Below are positions 1 to 6,168 of a DNA stretch of 7,103 nucleotides, in pieces (position 1 is the stretch's first letter; every line of letters begins with the position of its first letter). A program made the translations under genes and the position numbers. The notes below the pieces were generated by a model. It was not told the DNA's origin. It saw nothing but the letters and a program-made list of their open reading frames with translations, and made no database searches. The stretch is from JAWXBK01 sp040878185 (GTDB lineage Bacteria; Pseudomonadota; Alphaproteobacteria; Dongiales; Dongiaceae): positions 1 to 7,103 of the forward strand of contig JBBDMS010000012.1 in NCBI GenBank assembly GCA_040878185.1, written 5' to 3'.

Positions 1-55
1 CGACCTCGAACTCCTCGTAGTACCGCCCGAACTGCAACGTCAACGCCTCCTCCAT
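1..55 (-). CDS. Probable MaoC-family dehydratase, N-terminal 18 codons (partial)
   Basis: The gene starts at an ATG whose first base is 55 and runs off the left edge. The visible residues are MEEALTLQFGRYYEEFEV. A strong Shine-Dalgarno sequence, GAGAGGG, ends seven bases before this ATG, which fixes the start. The phrase GRYYEEFEV resembles the opening 'G-R/K-Y-[YF]-E-[DE]-F-x-V-G' common at the N terminus of MaoC-like hot-dog hydratases, which hydrate enoyl-CoA esters. Only 18 residues are visible, so the family call rests on this short motif, and neither the catalytic Asp/His nor the substrate class can be seen. It lies 177 bases after the corrinoid-activator gene in the same direction. With hairpins in the gap and its own ribosome binding site, it is probably a separate unit rather than part of the C1 operon. 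Confidence 0.5.
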   Translation of the reverse strand, partial: MEEALTLQFGRYYEEFEV

Positions 56-91
56 CGATGAACCCTCTCGGAGTAGTAAACTAGCCACCGG

Positions 92-125
92 CCGCGGGGT
101 CCCGCGGGTCGCGGCCGCCCGCGAC
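92..125. repeat. Two adjacent perfect GC-rich hairpins
   Basis: Arms 92-98 (CCGCGGG) and 101-107 (CCCGCGG) are a perfect 7-base inverted repeat with a 2-base gap. Immediately next to them, 108-114 (GTCGCGG) and 119-125 (CCGCGAC) form a second perfect 7-base inverted repeat with a 4-base loop. They lie between the RACo-like gene and the ribosome binding site of the MaoC-like gene. No T-run follows on the minus strand, so an intrinsic terminator is not proven. They may be a Rho-independent-like pause, a leader structure for the next gene, or a by-product of high GC content. Confidence 0.45.
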
Positions 126-177
126 GTGGGGGAGGGGAAAGCTTGAGTCGTACTGTCCTTGCATAAGCCGATCGGAA

Positions 178-227
178 ACCCTCTCCCTCGGGGAGAGGGT
201 GGCCCGCGTCAGCGCGCCGGGTGAGGG
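178..227. repeat. Interspersed palindromic repeat (CCCTCTCCC family)
   Basis: Positions 178-187 (ACCCTCTCCC) and 191-200 (GGGAGAGGGT) are a perfect 10-base inverted repeat with a TCG loop. A second, imperfect hairpin follows, pairing 203-208 (CCCGCG) with 215-221 and a one-base bulge, and the unit ends in GGGTGAGGG. This two-part layout matches a palindromic intergenic repeat that I recall as frequent in alphaproteobacterial genomes; copy number in this genome cannot be checked here. It lies directly downstream of the stop codon of the RACo-like gene. On the minus strand the stem is followed by only three T residues, so it could act as a weak terminator or protect the 3' end of the mRNA. Confidence 0.6.
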
Positions 228-232
228 CCGCC

Positions 233-2248
233 TCAAGCCCGTCTCCGCCTTCTGCGCTCGCGCTCGCCGTCGCCCGAGATAATTTCTTTCGGCGCGGGCA
301 GGCGCACCGCTGCCGAAAGATGCGAAAAGGTCGCCGTCTTGTGCGGGATCGCCATCGCATCGACGAAATGTTCCTGGAAGCGCGGCTCGACGGCGGTCTC
401 GATCTTCTCGACCTGTTTGACGACGCGCGCGATCTCGGCCCGCGACTTGAGGTTCAGAAGCGCGATACGCGCGCCGGTGCCGGCCGCGTTGCCGGCCGAA
501 CCGACCTTGGTGAGCTCGCAATCCGGGATCATGCCGAGCACCATCGCGTATTTCACGTCGATATGGCTGCCGAAGGCGCCGGCCAGCGTGATGCGATCGA
601 CATGGTCGATGCCGAGATGATCCATCAGCAGCCGGGCGCCGGCATAGAGCGCGGCCTTGGCGAGCTGGATCGCGCGCACGTCGTTCTGCGTGATGCGGAT
701 GCGCGGCTCGCCGTCACGCAGCAGATAACTGAAGGTGCGGCCTTCCGCCTCGATGCGCGGGCTCTTCGCGGCCATCGAACCGTCGATCACGCCGTCCTGG
801 TTGATGATACCGACCAGATACATTTCGGCGAGCGCCTCGATGATCCCCGAGCCGCAAATGCCCGTAACGCCGGTCGATTTCGTCTCGGCGGCGAAAGCCG
901 GATCGTCCGACCATTTCTCCGAGCCGATGACGCGAAAGCGCGGCTCCAGCGTGTCGGAGTCGATGCGCACGCGCTCGATCGCCCCGGGTGCCGCCCGCTG
1001 GCCGCCTGAAATCTGCGCGCCTTCAAAGGCCGGGCCGGTCGGCGAGGACGCGGCCAGCAGACGATGCCGGTTGCCGAGCACGATCTCGGCATTGGTGCCG
1101 ACATCGACGACCAGCGTCATCTCATCGCTCAAATGCGGCGTCTCCGAAAGAATGACACCCGCCGTATCGGCGCCGACATGGCCCGCGATGCAGGGCAGCA
1201 CGAAGATGCGCGCATTCGGGTGGATCTGCATCTCGATCTCGGAGGCCCAGATCGTGATCGGCCCATCGGTCGCGAGCGCAAAGGGCGCGCCACCGAGTTC
1301 GATCGGATCGATGCCGAGCAGCAGATGATGCATGATCGGATTGCCGACGAAGACCGCCTCGAGAATATCGGCGGGTTCGATGCCCGCTTCAGTCGACACT
1401 GTGGCCGCGAGCTGGTTGACCGCCTGGCGCACAACCCGGGTCATCTCGACATCGCCGCCCGGGTTCATCATCACGTAGGAAACCCGGCTCATGAGATCTT
1501 CGCCGAAGCGGATCTGCGGGTTCATGACGCCCGCCGAGGCCACCACTTCGCCTGACGTCAGATCGCAGAGATGGCCGGCGATCGTCGTCGAACCGATATC
1601 GACCGCGAAGCCATAAACCCGATCCTTGAAGCCCGGCCAGACTGCGGTGATCTGCCGGCCGTAATGAACGGCGACGGTCACTTTCCACTCGCCCTTGCGC
1701 AGCGCCTTCTGCAACCCCTGAATCGCGCGCAAATCGCAGTCGAGCGATTGCAGGCCCCATTGCTGGGCGAGCGCCACCTGGAGGCGCTGCAGGTCGCCGG
1801 ACGGATCGTGCATGTCGGGTTCGCGCACCTCGACATAATGCAGCTTCACCACCGGATCGAGTTCGATCGCCCGCACCTCGGCGCGCTTGCGCACGACCTG
1901 GCGATGCACCTGGCTTTCTTCCGGCACGTCGATCACCAGATCGCCGAGCAGCACGGACGAACAGGACAGCCGCCTGCCCTCTTTCAGGGTCGCGCGCTTC
2001 GCCGAATAGCGCTTCTCGACATCGGAGAAGACCGAGAGATGCTCGCTCTTCGAGACGACGCCGAGCTTCGGGAAATCGCCTTCCGACACCTCGACCTGGC
2101 AGCGCCCGCAAATGCCGCGGCCGCCGCACACCGAATCGATGTCGACGCCGAGCGCCCGCGCGGCCTGCAGGATCGGCGTGCCGAGCGGAAAGCGGCCACG
2201 CCGCCCGGAGGGTATGAAGACGAGAAGCGCGTCGTTGGTGGCGTTCAT
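233..2248 (-). CDS. RACo-like corrinoid activation protein ([2Fe-2S] + ASKHA/DUF4445 domains)
   Basis: This 671-residue cytoplasmic protein probably reactivates corrinoid proteins by ATP-driven reduction of inactive Co(II) to Co(I), the established role of RACo and related activators. Residues 1-105 form a plant-type ferredoxin domain with cluster ligands C41, C47, C50 (CGGRGICGRC) and probably C96. A linker follows, then an ASKHA-type ATPase from about 212: phosphate-1 motif FAVDIGSTTIAG (214-225), phosphate-2 motif VVDVGTNAEIV (380-390), the GICGSGIIE loop (463-471) and an adenosine-site LAGAFG (555-560). Length is normal for the family (about 600-700). The C terminus ends in an odd arginine run (ERERRRRRR). 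It follows the pterin-binding methyltransferase gene after a 175-base gap with two hairpins, and only a weak purine-rich ribosome binding site precedes the ATG. The corrinoid protein it serves is not in the window. Family assignment is firm; activator function is inferred from family and context. Confidence 0.92.
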   Translation of the reverse strand: MNATNDALLVFIPSGRRGRFPLGTPILQAARALGVDIDSVCGGRGICGRCQVEVSEGDFPKLGVVSKSEHLSVFSDVEKRYSAKRATLKEGRRLSCSSVLLGDLVIDVPEESQVHRQVVRKRAEVRAIELDPVVKLHYVEVREPDMHDPSGDLQRLQVALAQQWGLQSLDCDLRAIQGLQKALRKGEWKVTVAVHYGRQITAVWPGFKDRVYGFAVDIGSTTIAGHLCDLTSGEVVASAGVMNPQIRFGEDLMSRVSYVMMNPGGDVEMTRVVRQAVNQLAATVSTEAGIEPADILEAVFVGNPIMHHLLLGIDPIELGGAPFALATDGPITIWASEIEMQIHPNARIFVLPCIAGHVGADTAGVILSETPHLSDEMTLVVDVGTNAEIVLGNRHRLLAASSPTGPAFEGAQISGGQRAAPGAIERVRIDSDTLEPRFRVIGSEKWSDDPAFAAETKSTGVTGICGSGIIEALAEMYLVGIINQDGVIDGSMAAKSPRIEAEGRTFSYLLRDGEPRIRITQNDVRAIQLAKAALYAGARLLMDHLGIDHVDRITLAGAFGSHIDVKYAMVLGMIPDCELTKVGSAGNAAGTGARIALLNLKSRAEIARVVKQVEKIETAVEPRFQEHFVDAMAIPHKTATFSHLSAAVRLPAPKEIISGDGERERRRRRRA

Positions 2249-2279
2249 CCGGTTTCTTCTAATTCTCTCAATAGACCTG

Positions 2280-2308
2280 CCTCATCCTTCGACAGGCTCA
2301 GGATGAGG
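2280..2308. repeat. Palindromic repeat, copy 1 (REP-like)
   Basis: A 29-base unit with perfect 9-base arms, CCTCATCCT (2280-2288) and AGGATGAGG (2300-2308), around an 11-base loop TCGACAGGCTC. It belongs to a palindrome family I recall as widespread in proteobacterial intergenic DNA. Its reverse complement matches the element at 2382-2410 at 24 of 29 positions, so the two copies face opposite ways, as in paired REP elements. It lies between the pterin-binding methyltransferase and the RACo-like gene. Confidence 0.75.
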
Positions 2309-2381
2309 TCCCGTGAAAAAGGCTGCATCGGTCGACCCCGTCGTCCATCCGCCGATCCCGCCGCCTGAAATCAAACAACCA

Positions 2382-2410
2382 CCTCATGCCGAGCCCGTCG
2401 AAACATGAGG
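2382..2410. repeat. Palindromic repeat, copy 2 (inverted relative to copy 1)
   Basis: A 29-base unit with perfect 7-base arms, CCTCATG (2382-2388) and CATGAGG (2404-2410), around a 15-base loop. It lies 13 bases after the stop codon of the methyltransferase gene. On the minus strand the stem is followed by a moderately T-rich stretch (TGGTTGTTTGATTT), so it may be a weak terminator or an mRNA 3'-end stabiliser that lowers expression of the distal RACo-like gene. Relative to copy 1, one stem pair is changed on both sides (C-G to G-C). Confidence 0.7.
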
Positions 2411-2423
2411 CAACCTTTATACG

Positions 2424-3353
2424 CTAGGCCCGCGCCCGGCGCCGGTTCTCGCGATCGCGGCGCCGGTTGGCACCGTCCTCGCCCGGCGAGCCCGCCGCCG
2501 CGGCCGGGGCATTCTCGCGATATTTCTGGATCCAGCGCATGCAGTTCGGATCGTGGCCCATCGCGACGTCGGCGCCCATCACCGCCGTCATCTCTTCATT
2601 ATGCAGCGGATTGGTGATCGCCGAGGTCATGCCCGCACCGATCAGCATCGACAGGAACGAGGCGTTGAGACCGTGTCGGTTCGGCAGGCCGAACGAGAAG
2701 TTGGAGGCGCCGCAGGTCGTGTTGACCTTCAGCTCGTCTCGCAGCCGCCGGATGATGTGGAACACCTGCCGTCCCGCCTCGTTGATCGCGCCGACCGGCA
2801 TGACCAGCGGATCGACCACGATATCCGAAAAAGGAATCCCGAAATCGGCGGCGCGCTCGACGATCTTCTTGGCGACCGCGAAGCGCACGTCCGGATCCTC
2901 GGAAATGCCGGTCTCGTCATTCGAGATCGCGACCACGGCGGCGCCGTACTTCTTGACCAGCGGCAGCACCACTTCGAGCCGTTCCTCTTCCCCGGTCACC
3001 GAATTGACCAGCGGCTTGCCCTTGTAGACGGCGAGCCCGGCTTCGAGCGCTGCGACGATGGAGCTGTCGATCGACAGCGGCACGTCGGTCAGTGACTGCA
3101 CGAGCTGAACCGCCTCGGCGAGGATGCGCGGCTCGTCGGCCATCGGGATGCCCGCGTTCACATCGAGCATATGCGCGCCGGCGGCGACTTGGGCGAGCGC
3201 ATCCGACTGGACGCGGCTGTAATCGCCCGCCGCCATTTCCGCCGCCAGCAGCTTGCGCCCGGTCGGGTTGATGCGTTCGCCGATAATAACAAACGGACGG
3301 TCGAATCCGATGACGACCTCCTTGGTCGCCGAACTGATAACGGTATCGGTCAT
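2424..3353 (-). CDS. Methyltetrahydrofolate:corrinoid methyltransferase-like protein (pterin-binding, AcsE/MtgA type)
   Basis: This 309-residue cytoplasmic protein has the dihydropteroate-synthase-type TIM barrel used by enzymes that move a methyl group between a corrinoid protein and tetrahydrofolate. Visible family motifs are GERINPTGRK (25-34), MLDVNAG (62-68), SIDSS (94-98), NSVTGE (117-122), DPLVMPVG (181-188) and GASNFSFGLPNR (215-226), which line the pterin site in this family. The GERINPTGR opening and the SNxSFGLPNR segment separate it from true dihydropteroate synthase. The ATG overlaps the previous stop by four bases (ATGA), and AAGGA ends ten bases upstream. The core ends near residue 285; the last 14 residues are two arginine-rich heptads encoded by a 21-base tandem repeat. 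In context it probably takes methyl from a methyl-corrinoid to THF for oxidation by the neighbouring MTHFRs, although the reaction is reversible. Confidence 0.88.
   Translation of the reverse strand: MTDTVISSATKEVVIGFDRPFVIIGERINPTGRKLLAAEMAAGDYSRVQSDALAQVAAGAHMLDVNAGIPMADEPRILAEAVQLVQSLTDVPLSIDSSIVAALEAGLAVYKGKPLVNSVTGEEERLEVVLPLVKKYGAAVVAISNDETGISEDPDVRFAVAKKIVERAADFGIPFSDIVVDPLVMPVGAINEAGRQVFHIIRRLRDELKVNTTCGASNFSFGLPNRHGLNASFLSMLIGAGMTSAITNPLHNEEMTAVMGADVAMGHDPNCMRWIQKYRENAPAAAAGSPGEDGANRRRDRENRRRARA
2427..2468 (-). repeat. 21-base imperfect tandem repeat in a gene 3' end
   Basis: Two adjacent 21-base units end the methyltransferase gene just before its TAG stop. Both begin, on the minus strand, with AACCGGCGCC, and they match at 15 of 21 positions. 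They encode NRRRDRE and NRRRARA. Being in frame and a multiple of three, the duplication lengthens the tail without disturbing the enzyme core. Confidence 0.6.
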
Positions 3354-4387
3354 GGCACGATGGTCCTTTTTCTTTCCTGTCTTTGCATGGGCGTGCGACG
3401 CGCCTGCCGGCCCTGCATGACGCCGGAAGCGGTGATGATCTCGGAAACCAGTTCCTCCTGCCGGTAGGCCATGACATGGACACCGGCCACGCCCTCGATC
3501 TCGCGGATCTGCTGGATCAGTTCGATGCAGAGCTTCTTGCCTTCGAGCTTCGGCTTGTCCGAGTTCTCGAGGCGGTCGATGACATGCTCGGGAATGTGAA
3601 CGCCGGGCACATTGTTTTTCATGAACCGTGCGGCGCGCGCCGAGGCAAGCGGCCCGACCCCCACCAGAATAAAGCATTTCTTGTGCAGGTCGTGGTCCCG
3701 CACCGTCGCCATGAAACGTTCGAGCATCGGCAGGTCGAAGCAGTATTGGGTCTGGATGAATTGCGCCCCGGCTTCGATCTTCTTCGCCATATGGAGCGCG
3801 CGGTATTCGTACGGTGGCACGAACGGGTTGGCGGCGGCGCCGAGAAAGACCTGCGGTGGAGAAGTGAGCTTGCGGCCGGAGAGGAACTTGCTCTCGTCGC
3901 GCATGGTGCGGATCGTCCGCAGCAGCGATGTTGAATCGAGGTCGAACACCGGCTTCGCACCCGGCTGATCGCCGACCTGCACGCCGTCGCCGGTCAGGCA
4001 GAGCACATTCTGCACACCCATCGCCGAGGCGCCGAGCACGTCGCCCTGGATCGCGATGCGGTTGCGGTCCCGGCAGGAAATCTGCAGCACGACCGAATAG
4101 CCGGCGCGTGTCAGCAGCGAACAGATGCCGACGCTCGACATATGCACATGCGCGCCCGACGCATCGGTCGCGTTGATCGCATCGCAGACTTCGGAGAGCA
4201 CCAGCGCGCGTTCGAACACGTCGCGCGGATCGGCGGAATCGGGCGGGTTGAGCTCGGCCGTCACTGCGAACTTGCCGGCCCGCAACAGCCGCTCGAGCCG
4301 GCCACGCGAGGAATGGCCGGGCAGCGGCGCGAGCGGCGCCGAGGGATCGTAGAGCGGGCCGGGCGGCTGGGTTGCGACAGCGTTCAT
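3350..4387 (-). CDS. MetF-type methylenetetrahydrofolate reductase, second paralog
   Basis: This 345-residue protein belongs to the FAD-dependent MTHFR family, which interconverts 5,10-methylene-THF and 5-methyl-THF. The TIM-barrel domain starts near residue 29. It shows TAELNPPD (43-50, with E45 in the place of the family's catalytic glutamate), SCRDRNRIAIQGD (104-116), LTGDGVQVGDQP (131-142, flavin-binding aspartate region), QTQYCFD (212-218), and LVGVGPLAS (241-249). About 28 extra Pro-rich residues precede the barrel and an Arg/Lys-rich tail (about 326-342) follows it, making it longer than the usual 290-300. Its ATG overlaps the stop of the MetV-like gene by four bases, and its stop overlaps the next ATG in the same way. 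Its position between the MetV-like protein and the pterin-binding methyltransferase suggests it oxidises the methyl-THF made by that enzyme. Family call is strong; direction and electron acceptor are inferred. Confidence 0.9.
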   Translation of the reverse strand: MNAVATQPPGPLYDPSAPLAPLPGHSSRGRLERLLRAGKFAVTAELNPPDSADPRDVFERALVLSEVCDAINATDASGAHVHMSSVGICSLLTRAGYSVVLQISCRDRNRIAIQGDVLGASAMGVQNVLCLTGDGVQVGDQPGAKPVFDLDSTSLLRTIRTMRDESKFLSGRKLTSPPQVFLGAAANPFVPPYEYRALHMAKKIEAGAQFIQTQYCFDLPMLERFMATVRDHDLHKKCFILVGVGPLASARAARFMKNNVPGVHIPEHVIDRLENSDKPKLEGKKLCIELIQQIREIEGVAGVHVMAYRQEELVSEIITASGVMQGRQARRTPMQRQERKRTIVP

Positions 4388-4869
4388 GCGTGCGCCGCCC
4401 CGGGCTTGCCTTGGGGCGCTTCCTCGCCGCTCTTCTCGCGCGCGACGCGCAGCCAGGCGGAGCTGCCCTTCAAGCTGAAATCGACCGGGTTCTGCACGTC
4501 GAGAATCCGATCGCCCTCGTCCATTCGGCGCGAGCCCTGCCAGCCCTGCACCCAGACGCAGCGCATCTCCGGCTTCACCTCGCAATGACCGTTTTCGCGG
4601 ACACCACCGCAGGGCCCGTTGCGCAGGTTCTTCGGGCAGTTCATCGGACAGGACATGCCGGAAGAGGACAGCACGCAGCGTCCGCACATCTGGCAATCGA
4701 AGAGAAAGCCTTTGACGTTGCGCTCGACAAACGCGACCGGCTTCTCAAGCCGCTGCCAGCCGATCCGGCGCAGGACCGGGGCTGCAAACACAAGAGTCCG
4801 CTCGAACAACGCATAAACCCGTTCGAGCGCGCTTGCATGCCGCACCGACCAGAGCCGAACCGTGTACAT
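4384..4869 (-). CDS. MTHFR C-terminal-domain protein, MetV-like (PF12225 type)
   Basis: This 161-residue, cysteine-rich protein matches the stand-alone MTHFR_C family, which includes MetV, the partner of MetF in acetogens. After a basic, hydrophobic N-terminal stretch there are eight cysteines at 59, 62, 65, 74, 78, 87, 96 and 104, in CQMCGRC, SCPMNCPK, GPCGG and RCVW contexts. These look like ligands for iron-sulfur clusters or zinc and suggest an electron-transfer or structural role for the reductase. The start is placed at the ATG of MYTVRLWSVRHA, which is how relatives usually begin; a GTG eight codons upstream (4893) is possible but has no ribosome binding site. It stands 43 bases after the first MTHFR and overlaps the second by four bases, so it may pair with either. 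No fusion to MetF is present. Confidence 0.85.
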   Translation of the reverse strand: MYTVRLWSVRHASALERVYALFERTLVFAAPVLRRIGWQRLEKPVAFVERNVKGFLFDCQMCGRCVLSSSGMSCPMNCPKNLRNGPCGGVRENGHCEVKPEMRCVWVQGWQGSRRMDEGDRILDVQNPVDFSLKGSSAWLRVAREKSGEEAPQGKPGAAHA

Positions 4870-4912
4870 GGGATTTTCCCGATCGCCTTTCACGTCTGTG
4901 CCGCTTGTCGCG

Positions 4913-5839
4913 TCAGGCGGCGCGCCGAGCGAGCAGGCCCGATTCGGCGATCACGTCGGCCGCGGCCTGTTCGCCGCGCGGCGCCATCAGATGCGCGCCG
5001 GCGACGCCCGGAATCGCCGTCAGCTCGTGCAGCAGCTCGACGCAGATGCGGCGTCCCTCGGCGGCCTGGTCTCCCGCCTTCTCGAGCCGCGCGATCAGCG
5101 CATCGGGCACATGCACGCCGTGCAGATTCTCGTTCATCCAGCGCCCGCCCTTGGCCGAGGCGAGCGGCCCGATGCCGACCAGGATGAAGATCCGCTCGGG
5201 AATGCCGTGATCGGCCAGCGCCGCCATGTAGCGGCGCAGCAGCGCCATATCGAAGCAATATTGCGTCTGGATGAAATCGGCGCCGCAATCGATCTTGGCG
5301 AGCAGCCCGTCCGGCTTCCATTTCGCATCGGGCTCGCGCGGACTGTCGGCCGCACCGAGGAAAAGGCGCGGCGCCGGTTCGATCTTGCGGCCCGAGGGAT
5401 ACGCGCCGGTATCGCGCATCGCGCGCGTCATAGTGAGAAACTGCCGCCCGTCGATATCGTGTACCGGCTTCGCATCGGGCTGGTCGCCGCCCTTGGGATC
5501 GTCGCCATAGAGCGAGAGAATGTTTGGAATGCCGAGTGCTGCCGCACCGATCAGATCGCCCTGCATCGCGATGCGGTTGCGATCGCGCATGGTGAATTGC
5601 AGCACCGGCTCGATGCCCTCGCGCGCGAGTATGGCCGATGCCGCGAGCGCACCCATATGTGCGCGGGCGCCCGCCGCATCGGTCACATTGACCGCATCGG
5701 CGAGGCCCTTGAGGCAGCCGGCCTTGCGCAACACCGCGTCGGCACCTGCCGCATCGGGCGGCGTCGTTTCCGCGGTCAGCGCGAAATGCCCGGCGCGCAG
5801 CGTCGCTTCGAGCCGACCGGCCGATTTCAGCCCGGTCAT
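4913..5839 (-). CDS. MetF-type methylenetetrahydrofolate reductase, first paralog
   Basis: This 308-residue protein is a compact FAD-dependent MTHFR of ordinary family length. Its motifs are TAETTPPD (22-29, E24 at the place of the catalytic glutamate), TMRDRNRIAMQGD (83-95), YGDDPKGGDQP (111-121), QTQYCFD (191-197, Q193 probably equivalent to the substrate-contacting Gln of E. coli MetF), and LVGIGPLAS (220-228). The ATG overlaps the stop of the PF13769 gene by four bases, and GGGAG lies seven bases upstream, which fixes the start. It shares the barrel framework of the paralog at 3350-4387 but differs widely outside the motifs, so the pair is an old divergence rather than a recent duplication. 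With two MTHFRs in one operon, the partners may form a heteromer or act with different electron acceptors. The role in methyl-THF oxidation is inferred from the neighbourhood. Confidence 0.9.
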   Translation of the reverse strand: MTGLKSAGRLEATLRAGHFALTAETTPPDAAGADAVLRKAGCLKGLADAVNVTDAAGARAHMGALAASAILAREGIEPVLQFTMRDRNRIAMQGDLIGAAALGIPNILSLYGDDPKGGDQPDAKPVHDIDGRQFLTMTRAMRDTGAYPSGRKIEPAPRLFLGAADSPREPDAKWKPDGLLAKIDCGADFIQTQYCFDMALLRRYMAALADHGIPERIFILVGIGPLASAKGGRWMNENLHGVHVPDALIARLEKAGDQAAEGRRICVELLHELTAIPGVAGAHLMAPRGEQAAADVIAESGLLARRAA

Positions 5840-6168
5840 TCCGTGTCTCCCTTGGCGCCATCGGCGACACCATCCAGTTTGCCGCCTGCCATCACCAGCG
5901 CCTTCAGCCGTTCCTCGTCGAACTCGGCGATGAGCTGTTCCGACAGCGCGATCGCCGCCGCCTCCAGATCGTCGCCGCATTCCTGCGGATCGGACCGGCG
6001 CCATTCGGCGAGATAACCGTCGGTGTCGCGCAGATGCGCGCGCATCGCCGCGCGGTCGATCGCCTGTTCGAAGCGTTCGCCGAGATGGCGCTTCGCCGTC
6101 TCGCGCCCCTTCTTGGCGATGACCTGAGCTGGGATATCGCGCCAGTAGACGATCGTGATCTGCCCCAT
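5836..6168 (-). CDS. 'Virulence factor' family small protein (PF13769 type), function unknown
   Basis: This 110-residue soluble protein opens with MGQITIVYWRDIPAQVI and continues with GRETAKRHLGERFEQAIDRAAM, the recognisable pattern of the small family that databases name 'virulence factor'. The name does not describe a demonstrated activity. No signal peptide, membrane segment or known catalytic motif is visible. There is one cysteine (C64), and the C-terminal half is acidic and helical (DDLEAAAIALSEQLIAEFDEERL). It starts with TGATG, one base shared with the DUF1638 stop, and AAGGA lies eight bases upstream. It overlaps the following MTHFR gene by four bases. This coupling points to a stoichiometric partner of DUF1638 or of the MTHFR. 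I infer an accessory role in corrinoid/folate methyl transfer from context only. Confidence 0.8.
   Translation of the reverse strand: MGQITIVYWRDIPAQVIAKKGRETAKRHLGERFEQAIDRAAMRAHLRDTDGYLAEWRRSDPQECGDDLEAAAIALSEQLIAEFDEERLKALVMAGGKLDGVADGAKGDTE

Noticed and set aside
178..227. CRISPR or phage attachment site
   Set aside because: Single structured unit with no regularly spaced repeats, no spacers, and no integrase or tRNA nearby.
221..1009. Long open frames on the plus strand opposite the RACo-like gene (also 735-1328, 1064-1555 and 1571-2368)
   Set aside because: Arg/Ala/Asp-rich translations with no family motifs, lying antisense to a gene with clear domains; typical of GC-rich codon bias.
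2424..3353. Dihydropteroate synthase (folP)
   Set aside because: It shares the pterin-binding barrel, but the GERINPTGRK opening, SNFSFGLPNR motif and corrinoid/MTHFR neighbours fit the methyl-THF:corrinoid methyltransferase group.
3354..3677. Upstream in-frame extension of the pterin-binding methyltransferase
   Set aside because: It overlaps the end of the second MetF gene, lacks motifs, and the ATG at 3353 is directly before the family's usual N terminus.
4862..6016. 384-codon plus-strand open frame opposite the first MetF
   Set aside because: Antisense shadow of a well-supported MTHFR gene, with low-complexity Arg/His/Ala composition and no recognisable motif.
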